The notes: generated by a model not told the origin, from the letters alone. Shown: positions 16,205 to 24,790, counted from the stretch's first letter. The stretch is 64,000 nt of DNA from Prevotella corporis DSM 18810 = JCM 8529 (GCF_000430525.1 NZ_KE387157.1:30185-94184), one strand, 5' to 3'. Numbers and translations are program-made.

Positions 16205-19200
16205 CTACCTCACAACGACCTTCTTTCCGTTCATCATGTAGATGCCCTTAGGCAGACTGTTGACGGTCTGTCCGGCATTGAGTCTTGCCACCTTGCGTCC
16301 CTGAAGGTCGAACACGTTGGCTGGCTGTGTGACAACAGCTTCGTCGATGGCCTGGATGCCATCTGTCGTTGTGCCGATGATTCTGATCAGGAGTGAGTTG
16401 GTGGTTGCGTCAGCCATTTCATTGGCAGCAAAGAATGCACGGAAGGAGGCAGGAGCGAAGGCCGACTGATAGTCGAATTGAGAGCCTTGCTCGTTGATGC
16501 CGAATGCACGGCTGCTGTTCAGGTTGGTCGCTGAACTGTAGTAGGTGTAGCGTGGCGAGCTTGTCATGCATGGGTTGTCAGCTGTGATTTCCGCATCCTC
16601 GGCACTGAATCTTACTTGCTTGTTCACCAGTGCGGCGGGAACTCCGATGAGGTAGGGCAGATCCTTGCTCATTTCAGGTGCATGGCTGAAATAGACGATG
16701 TTGTCCTTCTGCTCGCTGAAGCTCATCAGCCAGAATTGCTTACCCTTGTCGGTAGCCGACTTGTACCAGTCGATGTCGTTTCCGTCAGCCGTTATCTTGG
16801 TTGCGTCGAACGGTAGCGACAGTGTCTCCCATCCCTTGTTGTTGCTCAGCGCCTGTTTCAAGATGCGGGTGTAGGCTATTTTCTCGGCCTTGAACGAAAC
16901 TGGGCAGTAGAATGCCTTGCCGTCGGTCAGCTCAATGTTGGCCGCTACCCCGTTGACGATCACGTTTTTGTTCTCCAAGCCCTTGGTGCTGCCGTAGCGC
17001 GAGACGTAGTAAAGTGTGTTGGGATTGCTGTTGGGCTTAACGCTCGTATAAACAGCGCTGCTCAAATCGACTGCCGCTGCTGCCTCGTTAACCACGATAT
17101 TGCTGGTGGCGGGCTGCGTAAGCTCGGTTCCGTCGGCCATATAGCTGATAATTCCCCGCTTGAGGGTCACTATCTTGTAATCCCTCATCTCCTGATAGCC
17201 CTTGAATGCGACTAGCATGTATTGTCCGTCGGAGAGGCCGCCGAACGCGAAATCTACGTCGATGCTCTCCCCGTTCTTGATTTTGGCATTGACAGAAGTC
17301 AGATTGAGGGGATATTGACTTGATGAATCGAAGATGCCGACGTTGATGTTTCCATTGTAATCGCCTGCCGTACTTGTGATGTGGGCTTTGCCGCTGATTT
17401 TGTTGCCATAGACCGTGCCAGCCTGTTCGCCGTTGATGGTGAAGGTAGAGCCCAGTATCACAGAGCTGCTGTTAGTAGATGTGATGGTCACATCTCCTTG
17501 TTTGAGCACGTCCTTGCCCTCATCGTCGGACGTTACGTAAAGGGTATGTTTGCCAGTGGATGCCGGAGTGAACTGCATTTCCACCTCGATGGTCTGACCT
17601 TCCTTGACAGTGGGCGATATGAGTGCCACCTCTTCGCGAGTGGTTGATGCGGGTTCGGTGACGAACAGATAGAGTGTGCCGTAAAATTCGTGAGTGCCGT
17701 TGTTCTTGATGCTGAACTTCACGGGCTGGGGGGTGCGTGTCGTCTTGTCGCCGATGAACTGCAAATCGCCCAACTCAAGCTTGTCGGTACGGGTTATCGG
17801 GTCGAACTCGTTGGTTATCTGACCGTTCGCATCAACATGAACGATGACATACATGCTGGGGTCGAACGTCCAGTCGGTCGTGCCATAGACACGGCTCACT
17901 GGAGTCAGCTTATAGGTCTTGTTGCGCTCAAGTTTCGAGAGATAGAGTCTGTGTGAATAGGAATACATAAACTTGAGAGTCTTGTTTCTCTCGATGCTGG
18001 TCGCCTCGCCTGAGATGTTGCCTTGGTCGTCGATGATTCCGACTGCGTAGTCGAATGTGCCGTCAATGCCTGCGCCATTGCTGAACTCCAACGAGATCAA
18101 CCTGTTCTCCACGTCCGTGATACCCATTTTAAGACCGTCTTTTGGCAGATTGGCGGGAGCTCCCGGCTGAATGCCGATGACTGCTTGCTGGTCGATGGCA
18201 TAACCATCGTTGGTCGTACTTGCGCCGATGCCTGACGTGTTGTCCGGGTTCAGTACGGAAATGAGGAAGTATCCGTTGCTCATGCCGCCCCAACCCCAAT
18301 TGACGTGGTAGAGACCTTGACCATCGTAGCCGTCGATGACGAAGCAATGGCCGCCGCCAGTTGATGCGCCGCAGAAAACTACTGGTCTGTGCGCTTTCAT
18401 TTCCTTGTAGAGAGCGTTGTCAAAGTCAACGGAAGTCATGTTCTTTCGGTCGATACAGTAGGCGGAATAGTCGAAATACTTGTAGAGAGCAGGTGCGATT
18501 GACTCGGTGATAGCTCCCGAACCACCAGCTGCGCTCACGTTGTAGTCCATCTTCACCGCAGCTCCCACCCATGCCATCAGGTCGGCCACGGCATCGACGT
18601 TGGCCTTCGGATCGCTTGTTCCGGTGTATTCAGGCAACATATCCTTCCAGCTCAGTGTTGAATTGGCGGGAATTTCTGGTACGGTAACATTCTTCGTGAA
18701 CGTTGTATAGGTAGGGATGGTCGCCGTGGTCTTCTCCGGCCACTGGTGGTAGTACATCGTCTGTGCCATGGCAGTGGCTACACAGCCCGTGACAAATCGT
18801 TTGCTACTGGGCAATTTGCCCGACTTCGGACAGTGTTGGTTATAAGCGCCGTCCTGATTCCAGTTGCATTTGAGCAGCGGGCGTATGGGATTGCGCGTGG
18901 CATCGCCCTGTCCAGGAACGGTGGTTGACATATCTGCGTTCTGTTTGTCGAGTTGGTTGATCTGATCAGCGTAACTCTGCAGGAAACTCCTCATGTTCTC
19001 AGGAACGGAGGATAGGTTGAATGAGCCCGTATCGCTGTAACCGAGCACTTTTTCGGTGCGGTCGTCGCCCGATACGACAACGAATCCCTGTTCGCTGCCA
19101 GCATTGAATACGTAGTAGGCCGACGGTGTTTCGGTTTTAGCATTGCTTTGCTTGCGCGGCGCTGCATAGGCCATGCGCGGTGTTTTCATCTTGATGCCCT

Positions 19201-19315
19201 TTGTCTGTAGGAATCGCTTTGCCGTACGAAGTGCATCTGATTTTGTTACTGGTGCCGCGAATACTATTTGTGTCGTAAAGAGCAACAGTAACAGTAGGTA
19301 ATTTTTATTCGCCAT
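16205..19315 (-). CDS. C10-family cysteine protease (streptopain/interpain-like), secreted
   Basis: A 1036-aa secreted protease. It has a signal peptide (cleavage after IVFAAP), a Spi-like propeptide to ~residue 150, and a C10 catalytic domain with Cys ~176 in TGCVATAMAQ and His ~323 in GGHCFVIDGYDG followed by VNWGWGG. A long beta-rich region with repeated Ig-like segments follows, and a C-terminal tail (VFDLQGRKVARLNAG...GIYMMNGKKVVVR) resembling type IX secretion sorting domains. Relatives degrade host proteins and, in oral Prevotella, haemoglobin; that role here is inference. It has its own promoter (19367-19374) and terminator, and no adjacent small inhibitor gene. Confidence 0.9.
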   Translation of the reverse strand: MANKNYLLLLLLFTTQIVFAAPVTKSDALRTAKRFLQTKGIKMKTPRMAYAAPRKQSNAKTETPSAYYVFNAGSEQGFVVVSGDDRTEKVLGYSDTGSFNLSSVPENMRSFLQSYADQINQLDKQNADMSTTVPGQGDATRNPIRPLLKCNWNQDGAYNQHCPKSGKLPSSKRFVTGCVATAMAQTMYYHQWPEKTTATIPTYTTFTKNVTVPEIPANSTLSWKDMLPEYTGTSDPKANVDAVADLMAWVGAAVKMDYNVSAAGGSGAITESIAPALYKYFDYSAYCIDRKNMTSVDFDNALYKEMKAHRPVVFCGASTGGGHCFVIDGYDGQGLYHVNWGWGGMSNGYFLISVLNPDNTSGIGASTTNDGYAIDQQAVIGIQPGAPANLPKDGLKMGITDVENRLISLEFSNGAGIDGTFDYAVGIIDDQGNISGEATSIERNKTLKFMYSYSHRLYLSKLERNKTYKLTPVSRVYGTTDWTFDPSMYVIVHVDANGQITNEFDPITRTDKLELGDLQFIGDKTTRTPQPVKFSIKNNGTHEFYGTLYLFVTEPASTTREEVALISPTVKEGQTIEVEMQFTPASTGKHTLYVTSDDEGKDVLKQGDVTITSTNSSSVILGSTFTINGEQAGTVYGNKISGKAHITSTAGDYNGNINVGIFDSSSQYPLNLTSVNAKIKNGESIDVDFAFGGLSDGQYMLVAFKGYQEMRDYKIVTLKRGIISYMADGTELTQPATSNIVVNEAAAAVDLSSAVYTSVKPNSNPNTLYYVSRYGSTKGLENKNVIVNGVAANIELTDGKAFYCPVSFKAEKIAYTRILKQALSNNKGWETLSLPFDATKITADGNDIDWYKSATDKGKQFWLMSFSEQKDNIVYFSHAPEMSKDLPYLIGVPAALVNKQVRFSAEDAEITADNPCMTSSPRYTYYSSATNLNSSRAFGINEQGSQFDYQSAFAPASFRAFFAANEMADATTNSLLIRIIGTTTDGIQAIDEAVVTQPANVFDLQGRKVARLNAGQTVNSLPKGIYMMNGKKVVVR

Positions 19316-19366
19316 AATGAAGATAATATTTAATAGTGTAATTTAGATTATTTGAAATTCGGCCAC

Positions 19367-19374
19367 AAAGATAA
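19367..19374 (-). promoter_or_regulatory. -7 box for the C10 protease gene
   Basis: TATCTTTG on the minus strand, ~50 bp upstream of the start codon. Confidence 0.65.
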
Positions 19375-19574
19375 TGAAAAAGGATGTTATTCTGTGTGAA
19401 AGGTAAGATTTTTTTCTCTTTTAGTTGCAAATTGTTTTTTCATTGGTGCATTTCCCCATCTTTTTCGGCATGTTTGGACGGGCGAGAAGGGTGGGGAGAA
19501 GTGCGCGGAGCTGTTCTCTTCGTTGTGAATTATTCAGCAACGGTTTCCCGTTGACTATGCCCCTGAATGTGAAA

Positions 19575-19647
19575 GCTCACCTTTCGAATTCCAAAAGCTC
19601 ACCTTTTATCGTCCAAAAGCTCACCTTTTAGGCTGCGATAGGTGAGC
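19575..19647. repeat. 22-bp periodic array B (4 units, last inverted)
   Basis: GCTCACC at 19575, 19597 and 19619 and its reverse complement GGTGAGC at 19641 keep exact 22-bp register. The array lies ~200 bp upstream of the protease -7 box. The rest of the gap 19375-19862 holds no supported gene. Confidence 0.78.
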
Positions 19648-19862
19648 TTTAGAGAGCAAAAGCGCATCTTCCTGATTATCAGTTTCTTATAAGTGTGGTT
19701 GGAAAGGTTTTTTAATGATTGCTATTCCTATGCTTTCTTGGTGGTGGTCTTTCGTGCACAATCGGCCGTTGGGCAGCCATTCGGTGGCAGATGTTGCCCT
19801 CATGCCGTTCATATCAGCATCAGCGGCCTATCGGGAGTTGCCCCGATGGGGAATGTTGGACG

Positions 19863-19898
19863 AAAAAGCCATCCAGCCATGATGAACGGCTGGATGGC
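19863..19898 (-). terminator. Terminator of the SIMPL gene
   Basis: The stem GCCATCCAGCC/GGCTGGATGGC is followed by TTTTT on the minus strand. Confidence 0.85.
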
Positions 19899-19929
19899 AA
19901 TGCAAAAAGATTGAAACATATTTAGGGAA

Positions 19930-20631
19930 TTAATCCCTCAAAGAGTAGGTTACTGTCGTCACGACTCGCACCTTCTTTATATATGGTGTGTTAGAGTCAC
20001 GGTCGTCGATGGAGAACTGTCCCTGGTCGGCACTTACTATCTTGTTGAGCGTGCTGTGGCTGTTTTCGGCGAATTGCTTGGCCGTGAGCTCGGCATTCTC
20101 TATCGCTTCTTGCATCATCTTGGGCTTCATGGCCTTGAAATTGGTAAATTCGTACTTGATGGGGTTGGCATATCCGCCATCGACGATGGCTACTCCCTGT
20201 TTGAGAAGCTCGCCTTGACGCGCTATGATGCCTCGGACGAGTTTCACTTGGTTGCTCGTCACGGTGATGATGCTGGTGATGTTGTAGCGGTAGCCCTTGT
20301 TGTTCTCGCTGTATTGCTCGGCATTCAGGTCGATGACAACGGGCGCATTGACCTCAATTTCATTGGGTTTGACACCGTTGCTGATGAGGAAACTGCGTAT
20401 TTTCTGTTGTGTCTGTCCGATGCTTCCGTAGAGTTCGGGCAGACTGTTGCCGAGTTCTTTCGACAGGATGGGCCATGTTACCTTGTCGGCGGCTACCTCT
20501 TTCTCGGCGAGTCCCTTCACACTCACCTTACGATCCTTGTTGGCAAAATTGTCGATTCCGGCCTTGATGCAGAAGCCCAGCACAGCGATGCCGAGAGCAG
20601 TGATGAGCGATGAGATGATTCTTTCTTTCAT
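19930..20631 (-). CDS. SIMPL (DUF541) domain protein
   Basis: A 233-aa membrane-anchored envelope protein. One N-terminal hydrophobic segment (SSLITALGIAVLGFCIKAG) is followed by a SIMPL domain beginning VSVKGLAEKEVAADKVTW. Molecular function is unknown; relatives include Omp28-like and YggE-like proteins linked to stress resistance. It is monocistronic with its own promoter and terminator. Confidence 0.85.
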   Translation of the reverse strand: MKERIISSLITALGIAVLGFCIKAGIDNFANKDRKVSVKGLAEKEVAADKVTWPILSKELGNSLPELYGSIGQTQQKIRSFLISNGVKPNEIEVNAPVVIDLNAEQYSENNKGYRYNITSIITVTSNQVKLVRGIIARQGELLKQGVAIVDGGYANPIKYEFTNFKAMKPKMMQEAIENAELTAKQFAENSHSTLNKIVSADQGQFSIDDRDSNTPYIKKVRVVTTVTYSLRD

Positions 20632-20729
20632 AAGTCTGGGGATTTAGTAGTTACAAGGCGGATCTGCGATGTCTTTCCGCACGAGCAGGTCTGCGATGTC
20701 AGATGCCGCTTCCTCTGCCTTTATGTTGA

Positions 20730-20737
20730 CAAAGATA
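20730..20737 (-). promoter_or_regulatory. -7 box for the SIMPL gene
   Basis: TATCTTTG on the minus strand, giving a ~90-nt leader. The gap 20738-20984 shows only two similar segments (ATGTTTAAT at ~20778 and ~20940) and no gene. Confidence 0.6.
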
Positions 20738-20984
20738 AGAAACAATTATCGAAAAAATATAAATTTTCGTTTAAAAAATGTTTAATCGTGTCGAAGAATT
20801 AAGAAATATCGCTGCGCTCGTTGATTCTCCGCACCGCCATAGATCATCATCCTACTCCAATTCCACACGTTTATATGGTTTTCCCGTCTGTCTTGCTGCG
20901 CCCGTCATGGACCTCAATAGTCGGCTTTTCATATAAAAGATGTTTAATGATGGGGCGAATTGTCATTAAATAAGAAAATATATG

Positions 20985-20992
20985 TAATTTTG
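20985..20992 (+). promoter_or_regulatory. -7 box for pabB-pabC
   Basis: TAATTTTG, ~60 bp upstream of the pabB start codon. Confidence 0.6.
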
Positions 20993-21050
20993 TGTGTTAT
21001 TTTTGAAGATGAATAATCCCTGAAATGAACAACTGACACACAGTTAATCA

Positions 21051-22034
21051 ATGAGAACATACAACCAGCGACAGGCCGAACAACGAATGAACGAACTCGC
21101 AAGCGAAGGAAAGGAGTTTGTTTTCGTCATCAGTTACGACATGCAACATTCTTATATAGAGGAAGTTGGCAGTGTTAACGACCAAGAGATGCTCTACGCT
21201 TTCCCACACATCAACAATCTACCAGAAGGCGAGAGCCCAGCCACCACCCCCGTCAGATGGACGTTTGACGCCCCTGACAGGGCAAAGTATGAGCGGAGCA
21301 TCAACCATGTGAAGCAGAACCAGTGCGAAGGGAACTGCTATCTGGCCAATCTGACGTGCCGTGTGCCCGTGGAAACCAACCTCACCATGCGTGAGATTTT
21401 CCTCCGTTCGGAAGCGAAATACCGCTGTTGGATGAAGAATCGGTTTGTCTGTTTCTCACCAGAGATTTTCGTGCGAGTAGCGAACGGTAAAATCAGCTCA
21501 TTTCCCATGAAGGGAACTATCGACGCTACGCTCCCCAATGCAGAGGAAACACTGATGAATAACTCGAAAGAGGCGGCGGAACACGCTACTATAGTGGACC
21601 TTATACGCAACGACTTGAGTATGGTGGCTGACCATGTGGAGGTGGAACGCTATCGGTATGTTGACCATCTGACGACGAACAAGGGCGAGATACTTCAGAC
21701 AAGTTCGGAGATTACCGGACGACTGTTGCCCTACTACATGAGCCATGTCGGCGAGATGATTTTCAAACTCCTGCCCGCTGGTTCCATAACGGGCGCTCCT
21801 AAGCCCAAGACGGTGGAGATTATCGCCGAGGCTGAGGGCTACGAACGAGGCTTTTACACGGGAATCATGGGCCATTGGGCAGACGGAAGACTCGACAGTG
21901 CGGTGATGATACGCTTCATCGACTGCGAGAAGGGCCAACTCTACTACAAGGCTGGTGGAGGAATAACGGCAAGGAGCAACAACGACGACGAATACAACGA
22001 GGTAATTGAGAAGATTTATGTGCCGATTTATTGA
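21051..22034 (+). CDS. pabB: Aminodeoxychorismate synthase component I
   Basis: A 327-aa chorismate-binding enzyme that aminates chorismate to 4-amino-4-deoxychorismate for folate synthesis. The signature FPMKGTIDA carries the Lys of PabB-type active sites, followed by IVDLIRNDLS and LLPAGSITGAPKPKTVEII. It is shorter than the ~450-aa E. coli protein because the N-terminal lobe is reduced, a form common in Bacteroidetes. Its 3' end overlaps pabC by 17 bp, so translation is probably coupled. Confidence 0.92.
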   Translation: MRTYNQRQAEQRMNELASEGKEFVFVISYDMQHSYIEEVGSVNDQEMLYAFPHINNLPEGESPATTPVRWTFDAPDRAKYERSINHVKQNQCEGNCYLANLTCRVPVETNLTMREIFLRSEAKYRCWMKNRFVCFSPEIFVRVANGKISSFPMKGTIDATLPNAEETLMNNSKEAAEHATIVDLIRNDLSMVADHVEVERYRYVDHLTTNKGEILQTSSEITGRLLPYYMSHVGEMIFKLLPAGSITGAPKPKTVEIIAEAEGYERGFYTGIMGHWADGRLDSAVMIRFIDCEKGQLYYKAGGGITARSNNDDEYNEVIEKIYVPIY

Positions 22035-22620
22035 AACCATACGTGTGGAAAGGGGAGTGGTGAGCAATGCAGCGTATCATCTGCGGCGCATGAACGCCAC
22101 GCGGAAGCACTTCTGGGGCGATGCCAGAGAACTGCGGATGGAGGACTTCGCCACGGCCATCGACCCTCGGATGGACTGCGCTAAGCTGCGGTTCGAGTAT
22201 GATGGCACCGACATTTACAACCTCAGCTGCACTCCTTACTCACGGCGCACCGTCCGTTCGCTAAGGCTTGTCACCGACAATGGGATAGATTATTCATACA
22301 AGAGTGCCGACCGGTCGGCACTCGACAGACTGAAGGCTATGCGAGACGGCAGCGACGAGGTAATCATAGTGAGAAACGGACTGCTCACCGACACGTCATA
22401 CACCAACATAGCACTGTTTGACGGCTGCGAATGGCTGACTCCCAAGTTGCCGTTGCTGGCCGGAACACAACGGGCGAGCCTCATTGACCGTCAGCGGTTG
22501 AGAGAAGCCGACATCAGGGCTGACGACTTGTGGTCGTTCGACTACATTGCTCTGTTCAATGCCATGATGAATCTCGGTGAAATGATTCTGCCTGTGAGGA
22601 CGTCCGTCAAACGAAAATAG
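22018..22620 (+). CDS. pabC: Class IV aminotransferase family protein, aminodeoxychorismate lyase-like
   Basis: A 200-aa PLP-fold protein that should release pyruvate from aminodeoxychorismate to give p-aminobenzoate. The segments IVRNGLLTDTSYTNIAL and LLAGTQRASLID match the class IV pattern, and the Lys in SYKSADRS is the likely Schiff-base residue. It is shorter than typical PabC (~270 aa). The ATG at 22018 (MCRFIETIRVERG) is preferred to a TTG at 22006. Being fused in an operon with pabB makes the assignment firm. Confidence 0.85.
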   Translation: MCRFIETIRVERGVVSNAAYHLRRMNATRKHFWGDARELRMEDFATAIDPRMDCAKLRFEYDGTDIYNLSCTPYSRRTVRSLRLVTDNGIDYSYKSADRSALDRLKAMRDGSDEVIIVRNGLLTDTSYTNIALFDGCEWLTPKLPLLAGTQRASLIDRQRLREADIRADDLWSFDYIALFNAMMNLGEMILPVRTSVKRK

Positions 22621-22636
22621 GGCGGAGGATGGTTAC

Positions 22637-22670
22637 AAAAAAGGCAACCCATGAGAGTTGCCTTTTATTT
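22637..22670. terminator. Bidirectional terminator after pabC
   Basis: The stem AAAAGGCAAC/GTTGCCTTTT is flanked by A-rich and T-rich tracts. It also lies ~110 bp downstream of the 28-aa gene on the other strand. Confidence 0.85.
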
Positions 22671-22776
22671 TCAGACTGTTTCAAATCGCTGACACTGAAC
22701 AGTTTATGTTTCTTTTCTGATTTTTTTGTCACTCGTCAGCAATCTTTCTGAACAAGCCTATATAGCTTCCGATTAC

Positions 22777-22863
22777 TTATTTCTCTAAATCGATTTTCCC
22801 TAATATAATGAGTGCTTCGGCAACGATAGCCGCAACGGTGGTTAAAATTCCGAATGTAAACAT
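22777..22863 (-). CDS. 28-aa single-span membrane microprotein
   Basis: A 28-codon frame that begins MFTFGILTTVAAIVAEALII and ends GKIDLEK. One hydrophobic helix of ~18 residues is followed by a charged tail, with a Glu in the middle of the helix. A Shine-Dalgarno AAAGG lies 9-10 bases before the ATG (22873-22877), and a -7 box TAACTTTG lies upstream at 22940-22947. It resembles respiratory-complex or transporter-associated microproteins in size and shape only. Expression may be controlled by the palindromes at 23009-23041. The family is not recognised. Confidence 0.65.
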   Translation of the reverse strand: MFTFGILTTVAAIVAEALIILGKIDLEK

Positions 22864-22939
22864 AATTTTTTTCCTTTCTTTTCGTTGTGCATGCCCCTTT
22901 GGCACGCGGTTATTATTCTTTTCACTTGTTAAAACGCTG

Positions 22940-22947
22940 CAAAGTTA
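22940..22947 (-). promoter_or_regulatory. -7 box of the 28-aa membrane microprotein
   Basis: TAACTTTG on the minus strand, with a partial -33 (CTTG) 20 bp upstream. Predicted start near 22933 and a ~70-nt leader. Confidence 0.65.
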
Positions 22948-23008
22948 GGAAGAAAAGTCCATCTGAACAAGCAAAAGCCTGATTTACAGCCCACAAACAG
23001 ACCTTTTG

Positions 23009-23041
23009 TTGACGTAGGTCAACTGTCTTGACATGGGTCAA
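23009..23041. promoter_or_regulatory. Tandem Crp/Fnr-type palindromes
   Basis: TTGACGTAGGTCAA (23009-23022) and TTGACATGGGTCAA (23028-23041) are two perfect TTGAC-N4-GTCAA palindromes 19 bp apart. The arrangement matches Fnr-like dimer sites (TTGAT-N4-ATCAA in E. coli Fnr). They sit midway between two divergent promoters. Confidence 0.75.
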
Positions 23042-23079
23042 AAAATAAAGGATGAACCATCGAAAATAGCTCCGAAAGG

Positions 23080-23110
23080 TTGCAGGGTCATTGCGCTAAA
23101 CTTAACTTTG
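23080..23110 (+). promoter_or_regulatory. Promoter of the 46-aa microprotein
   Basis: TTG (23080-23082), a 20-bp spacer and TAACTTTG (23103-23110). Predicted start near 23117, leader ~26 nt. Confidence 0.65.
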
Positions 23111-23142
23111 CGGTGGAAACAAAGATTTAAAACAGAAACATT

Positions 23143-23283
23143 ATGGACGAGTTAATTACTAAGAATCAGGCAGTTGAAACGACTTTCGACTTGCGATTTA
23201 AGCAAATTCAAGCCAGTCGCAGAGCGGCTCTTGCCCGTAAGGAAGATCATCAGGGTGCCCCCGATCATCGAAAGCTTGACTGA
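23143..23283 (+). CDS. 46-aa microprotein, divergent from the 28-aa gene
   Basis: A 46-codon frame that begins MDELITKNQAVETTFDLRF and continues QIQASRRAALARKED. It is soluble, basic and probably helical. The promoter and a short leader point directly at this ATG. It may be an intact microprotein or the 5' stub of a longer gene cut near the edge of the mobile island at ~23.4 kb. No family is recognised. Confidence 0.5.
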   Translation: MDELITKNQAVETTFDLRFKQIQASRRAALARKEDHQGAPDHRKLD

Positions 23284-23413
23284 ACCTTGCTGACGGAATG
23301 CCGAAGCAGGTTGAAGGGTGACAGAAGCAGTACGGAAATCAACTGAAACCAACGTCAGAAAAGATGGTTAGTAACTTGTTGATATTCAGTGAAATATATT
23401 TCCGTTTGCAAAA

Positions 23414-23420
23414 GCTCACC
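23414..23420. repeat. Single 22-bp-family core (E)
   Basis: TTTGCAAAAGCTCACCTATCG has the GCTCACC core and CAAAA context of the 22-bp arrays but stands alone. It is just outside the left part of the mobile island. Confidence 0.5.
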
Positions 23421-23553
23421 TATCGCTATACCAAGACAATGATTAAAATGTATCTAATTGAAAATAAAGAAGTTGCATTGTTAGTGAAACTAAACAGGTA
23501 ACGATTTAGAAACGAGCGAGCTACTTGGCTTCGCTGTTTTCTGCCTAACAAAG

Positions 23554-23608
23554 AACGCTTGTTATTCTGTTTGCAAAGATAAGACTTTGTTACCGAATAA
23601 CAAGCGTT
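23554..23608. repeat. 14-bp inverted repeat enclosing a -7 box
   Basis: AACGCTTGTTATTC (23554-23567) and GAATAACAAGCGTT (23595-23608) are exact inverses separated by 27 bp. The loop contains TATCTTTG on the minus strand (23574-23581). It lies ~50 bp downstream of the relaxase gene. It may be a terminator (TTTTT follows on the plus strand), a transfer-origin-type hairpin, or a regulated promoter. The gap 23284-23660 has no other supported gene. Confidence 0.6.
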
Positions 23609-23660
23609 TTTGATGAAATATTCTTCATTCTGCATTTTTGATTGATTGTCTGGTTGTGGG

Positions 23661-24725
23661 TTATATTCCTCTTCCTCGTCTTTTCTTTCTGTTGGCTTTG
23701 TATCTGATTTTACGCTGCCATGCTGTTTCTGCATAGTCATCACCATGTGCGGATGGTGTAATCAAATCGACCAATCCTTCCACTGCTTCATCGGCTGCGC
23801 TAATGGCTGCATCTGCCATTGTATCGATAGCCTGTGCAATCTGCGGAGTTTCTTTTGATGCTTGTGGTATGTATGAACGGCTTTTAGGTACAAGTCGGTA
23901 GCCTTTATCAGGTTGTTCTTCCTTTTCTATTGGCTCTTTTATCGTTTGGCGTGATTTCTTCTGTTCTTCCTTGTTGGTTGCTTCAAAGTTCTTTTGCAAG
24001 GAACGGTAGCCGAACTCCCTGCCAATTTCAGAAGCCTTGAAGGATTGCCCTGCGTATGAGAACTTCAAGCCATAGACCTTGCCCTGCTTGTTCTTCATGC
24101 GCTCTATAGTAATGCTCTTCTTGTTCAACTCGTTTAGGAACATGGAGTGTCCCGTGATACCTGTTCCTTTGTACTTGTCAAGCAGGGAATAACAGATTTG
24201 CTGCACCTCTTTCTTGGTTTGCTCTCTCGTTGGACTTGCTTTTGTCTTTTGATATTGCTTTTCTGCCTTGACCTCCTTTGCAATGGTCAAGCCTTTCTCT
24301 CTGCTTATTTCCTCCGCCACTTTTGCTGCCCTATTGCTCACAAAGGTGGTGTCATAGACTTCTCCATACAGACTGATACGGTTAGCGATGATGTGAATGT
24401 GCCTGTTGTTGGTTTCCTTGTGCGTTACTGCCACCCATTGGTGGTTGTCAAGTCCCATTCGCTTGGCAAACAAATGGGTTATCCGCATAAGTTCGGACAC
24501 AGGCAGATTTTTCTCGTCATGCGGTGCGATACCGATTTCGATACGGAGAAACTTGTTCCTGCAACGACTGTTGTAGTTACTGACCACTTTCATTTCCTCA
24601 TAGATAGTCTTTGGATCTCTGCTGCAAAGATTGTGGAAGGCAAGCCGACTACCGAGTTTGCCTTCCCTGAAAATATAGTCCAAAGCTGTGCTTCCGTGCG
24701 CTATCGCCTTGCATTTACCTATCAT
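23661..24725 (-). CDS. Relaxase/mobilization nuclease (MobA-like)
   Basis: A 354-aa relaxase that would nick the transfer origin and pilot the DNA strand. The three-histidine metal motif is visible in NNRHIHIIANRIS near residue 118, with VAVTHKE just before it. The N-terminus MIGKCKAIAHGSTALDYIF is typical of Bacteroidetes mobilization proteins, and a Lys-rich C-terminal tail follows. No coupling protein or type IV secretion gene is nearby, so the element would need a helper. The small gene upstream is broken by an IS. Confidence 0.88.
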   Translation of the reverse strand: MIGKCKAIAHGSTALDYIFREGKLGSRLAFHNLCSRDPKTIYEEMKVVSNYNSRCRNKFLRIEIGIAPHDEKNLPVSELMRITHLFAKRMGLDNHQWVAVTHKETNNRHIHIIANRISLYGEVYDTTFVSNRAAKVAEEISREKGLTIAKEVKAEKQYQKTKASPTREQTKKEVQQICYSLLDKYKGTGITGHSMFLNELNKKSITIERMKNKQGKVYGLKFSYAGQSFKASEIGREFGYRSLQKNFEATNKEEQKKSRQTIKEPIEKEEQPDKGYRLVPKSRSYIPQASKETPQIAQAIDTMADAAISAADEAVEGLVDLITPSAHGDDYAETAWQRKIRYKANRKKRRGRGI

Positions 24726-24790
24726 TTCTTGTTAGATTTAAGACCTTATATATTTCATCATCCACCCGAAAATGCGGGTCGTAAAACCGC

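Noticed and set aside
20660-20710. Repeat of TCTGCGATGTC upstream of the SIMPL gene
   Set aside because: Only two short copies in a GC-rich leader, with no supporting context.
23554-23608. Invertible (phase-variable) promoter
   Set aside because: The arms are only 27 bp apart, shorter than known invertible promoters, and no recombinase or surface gene is adjacent.
23426-23746. 106-codon minus-strand frame overlapping the relaxase 3' end
   Set aside because: It overlaps the relaxase in another frame and runs through the inverted repeat; composition is not protein-like.
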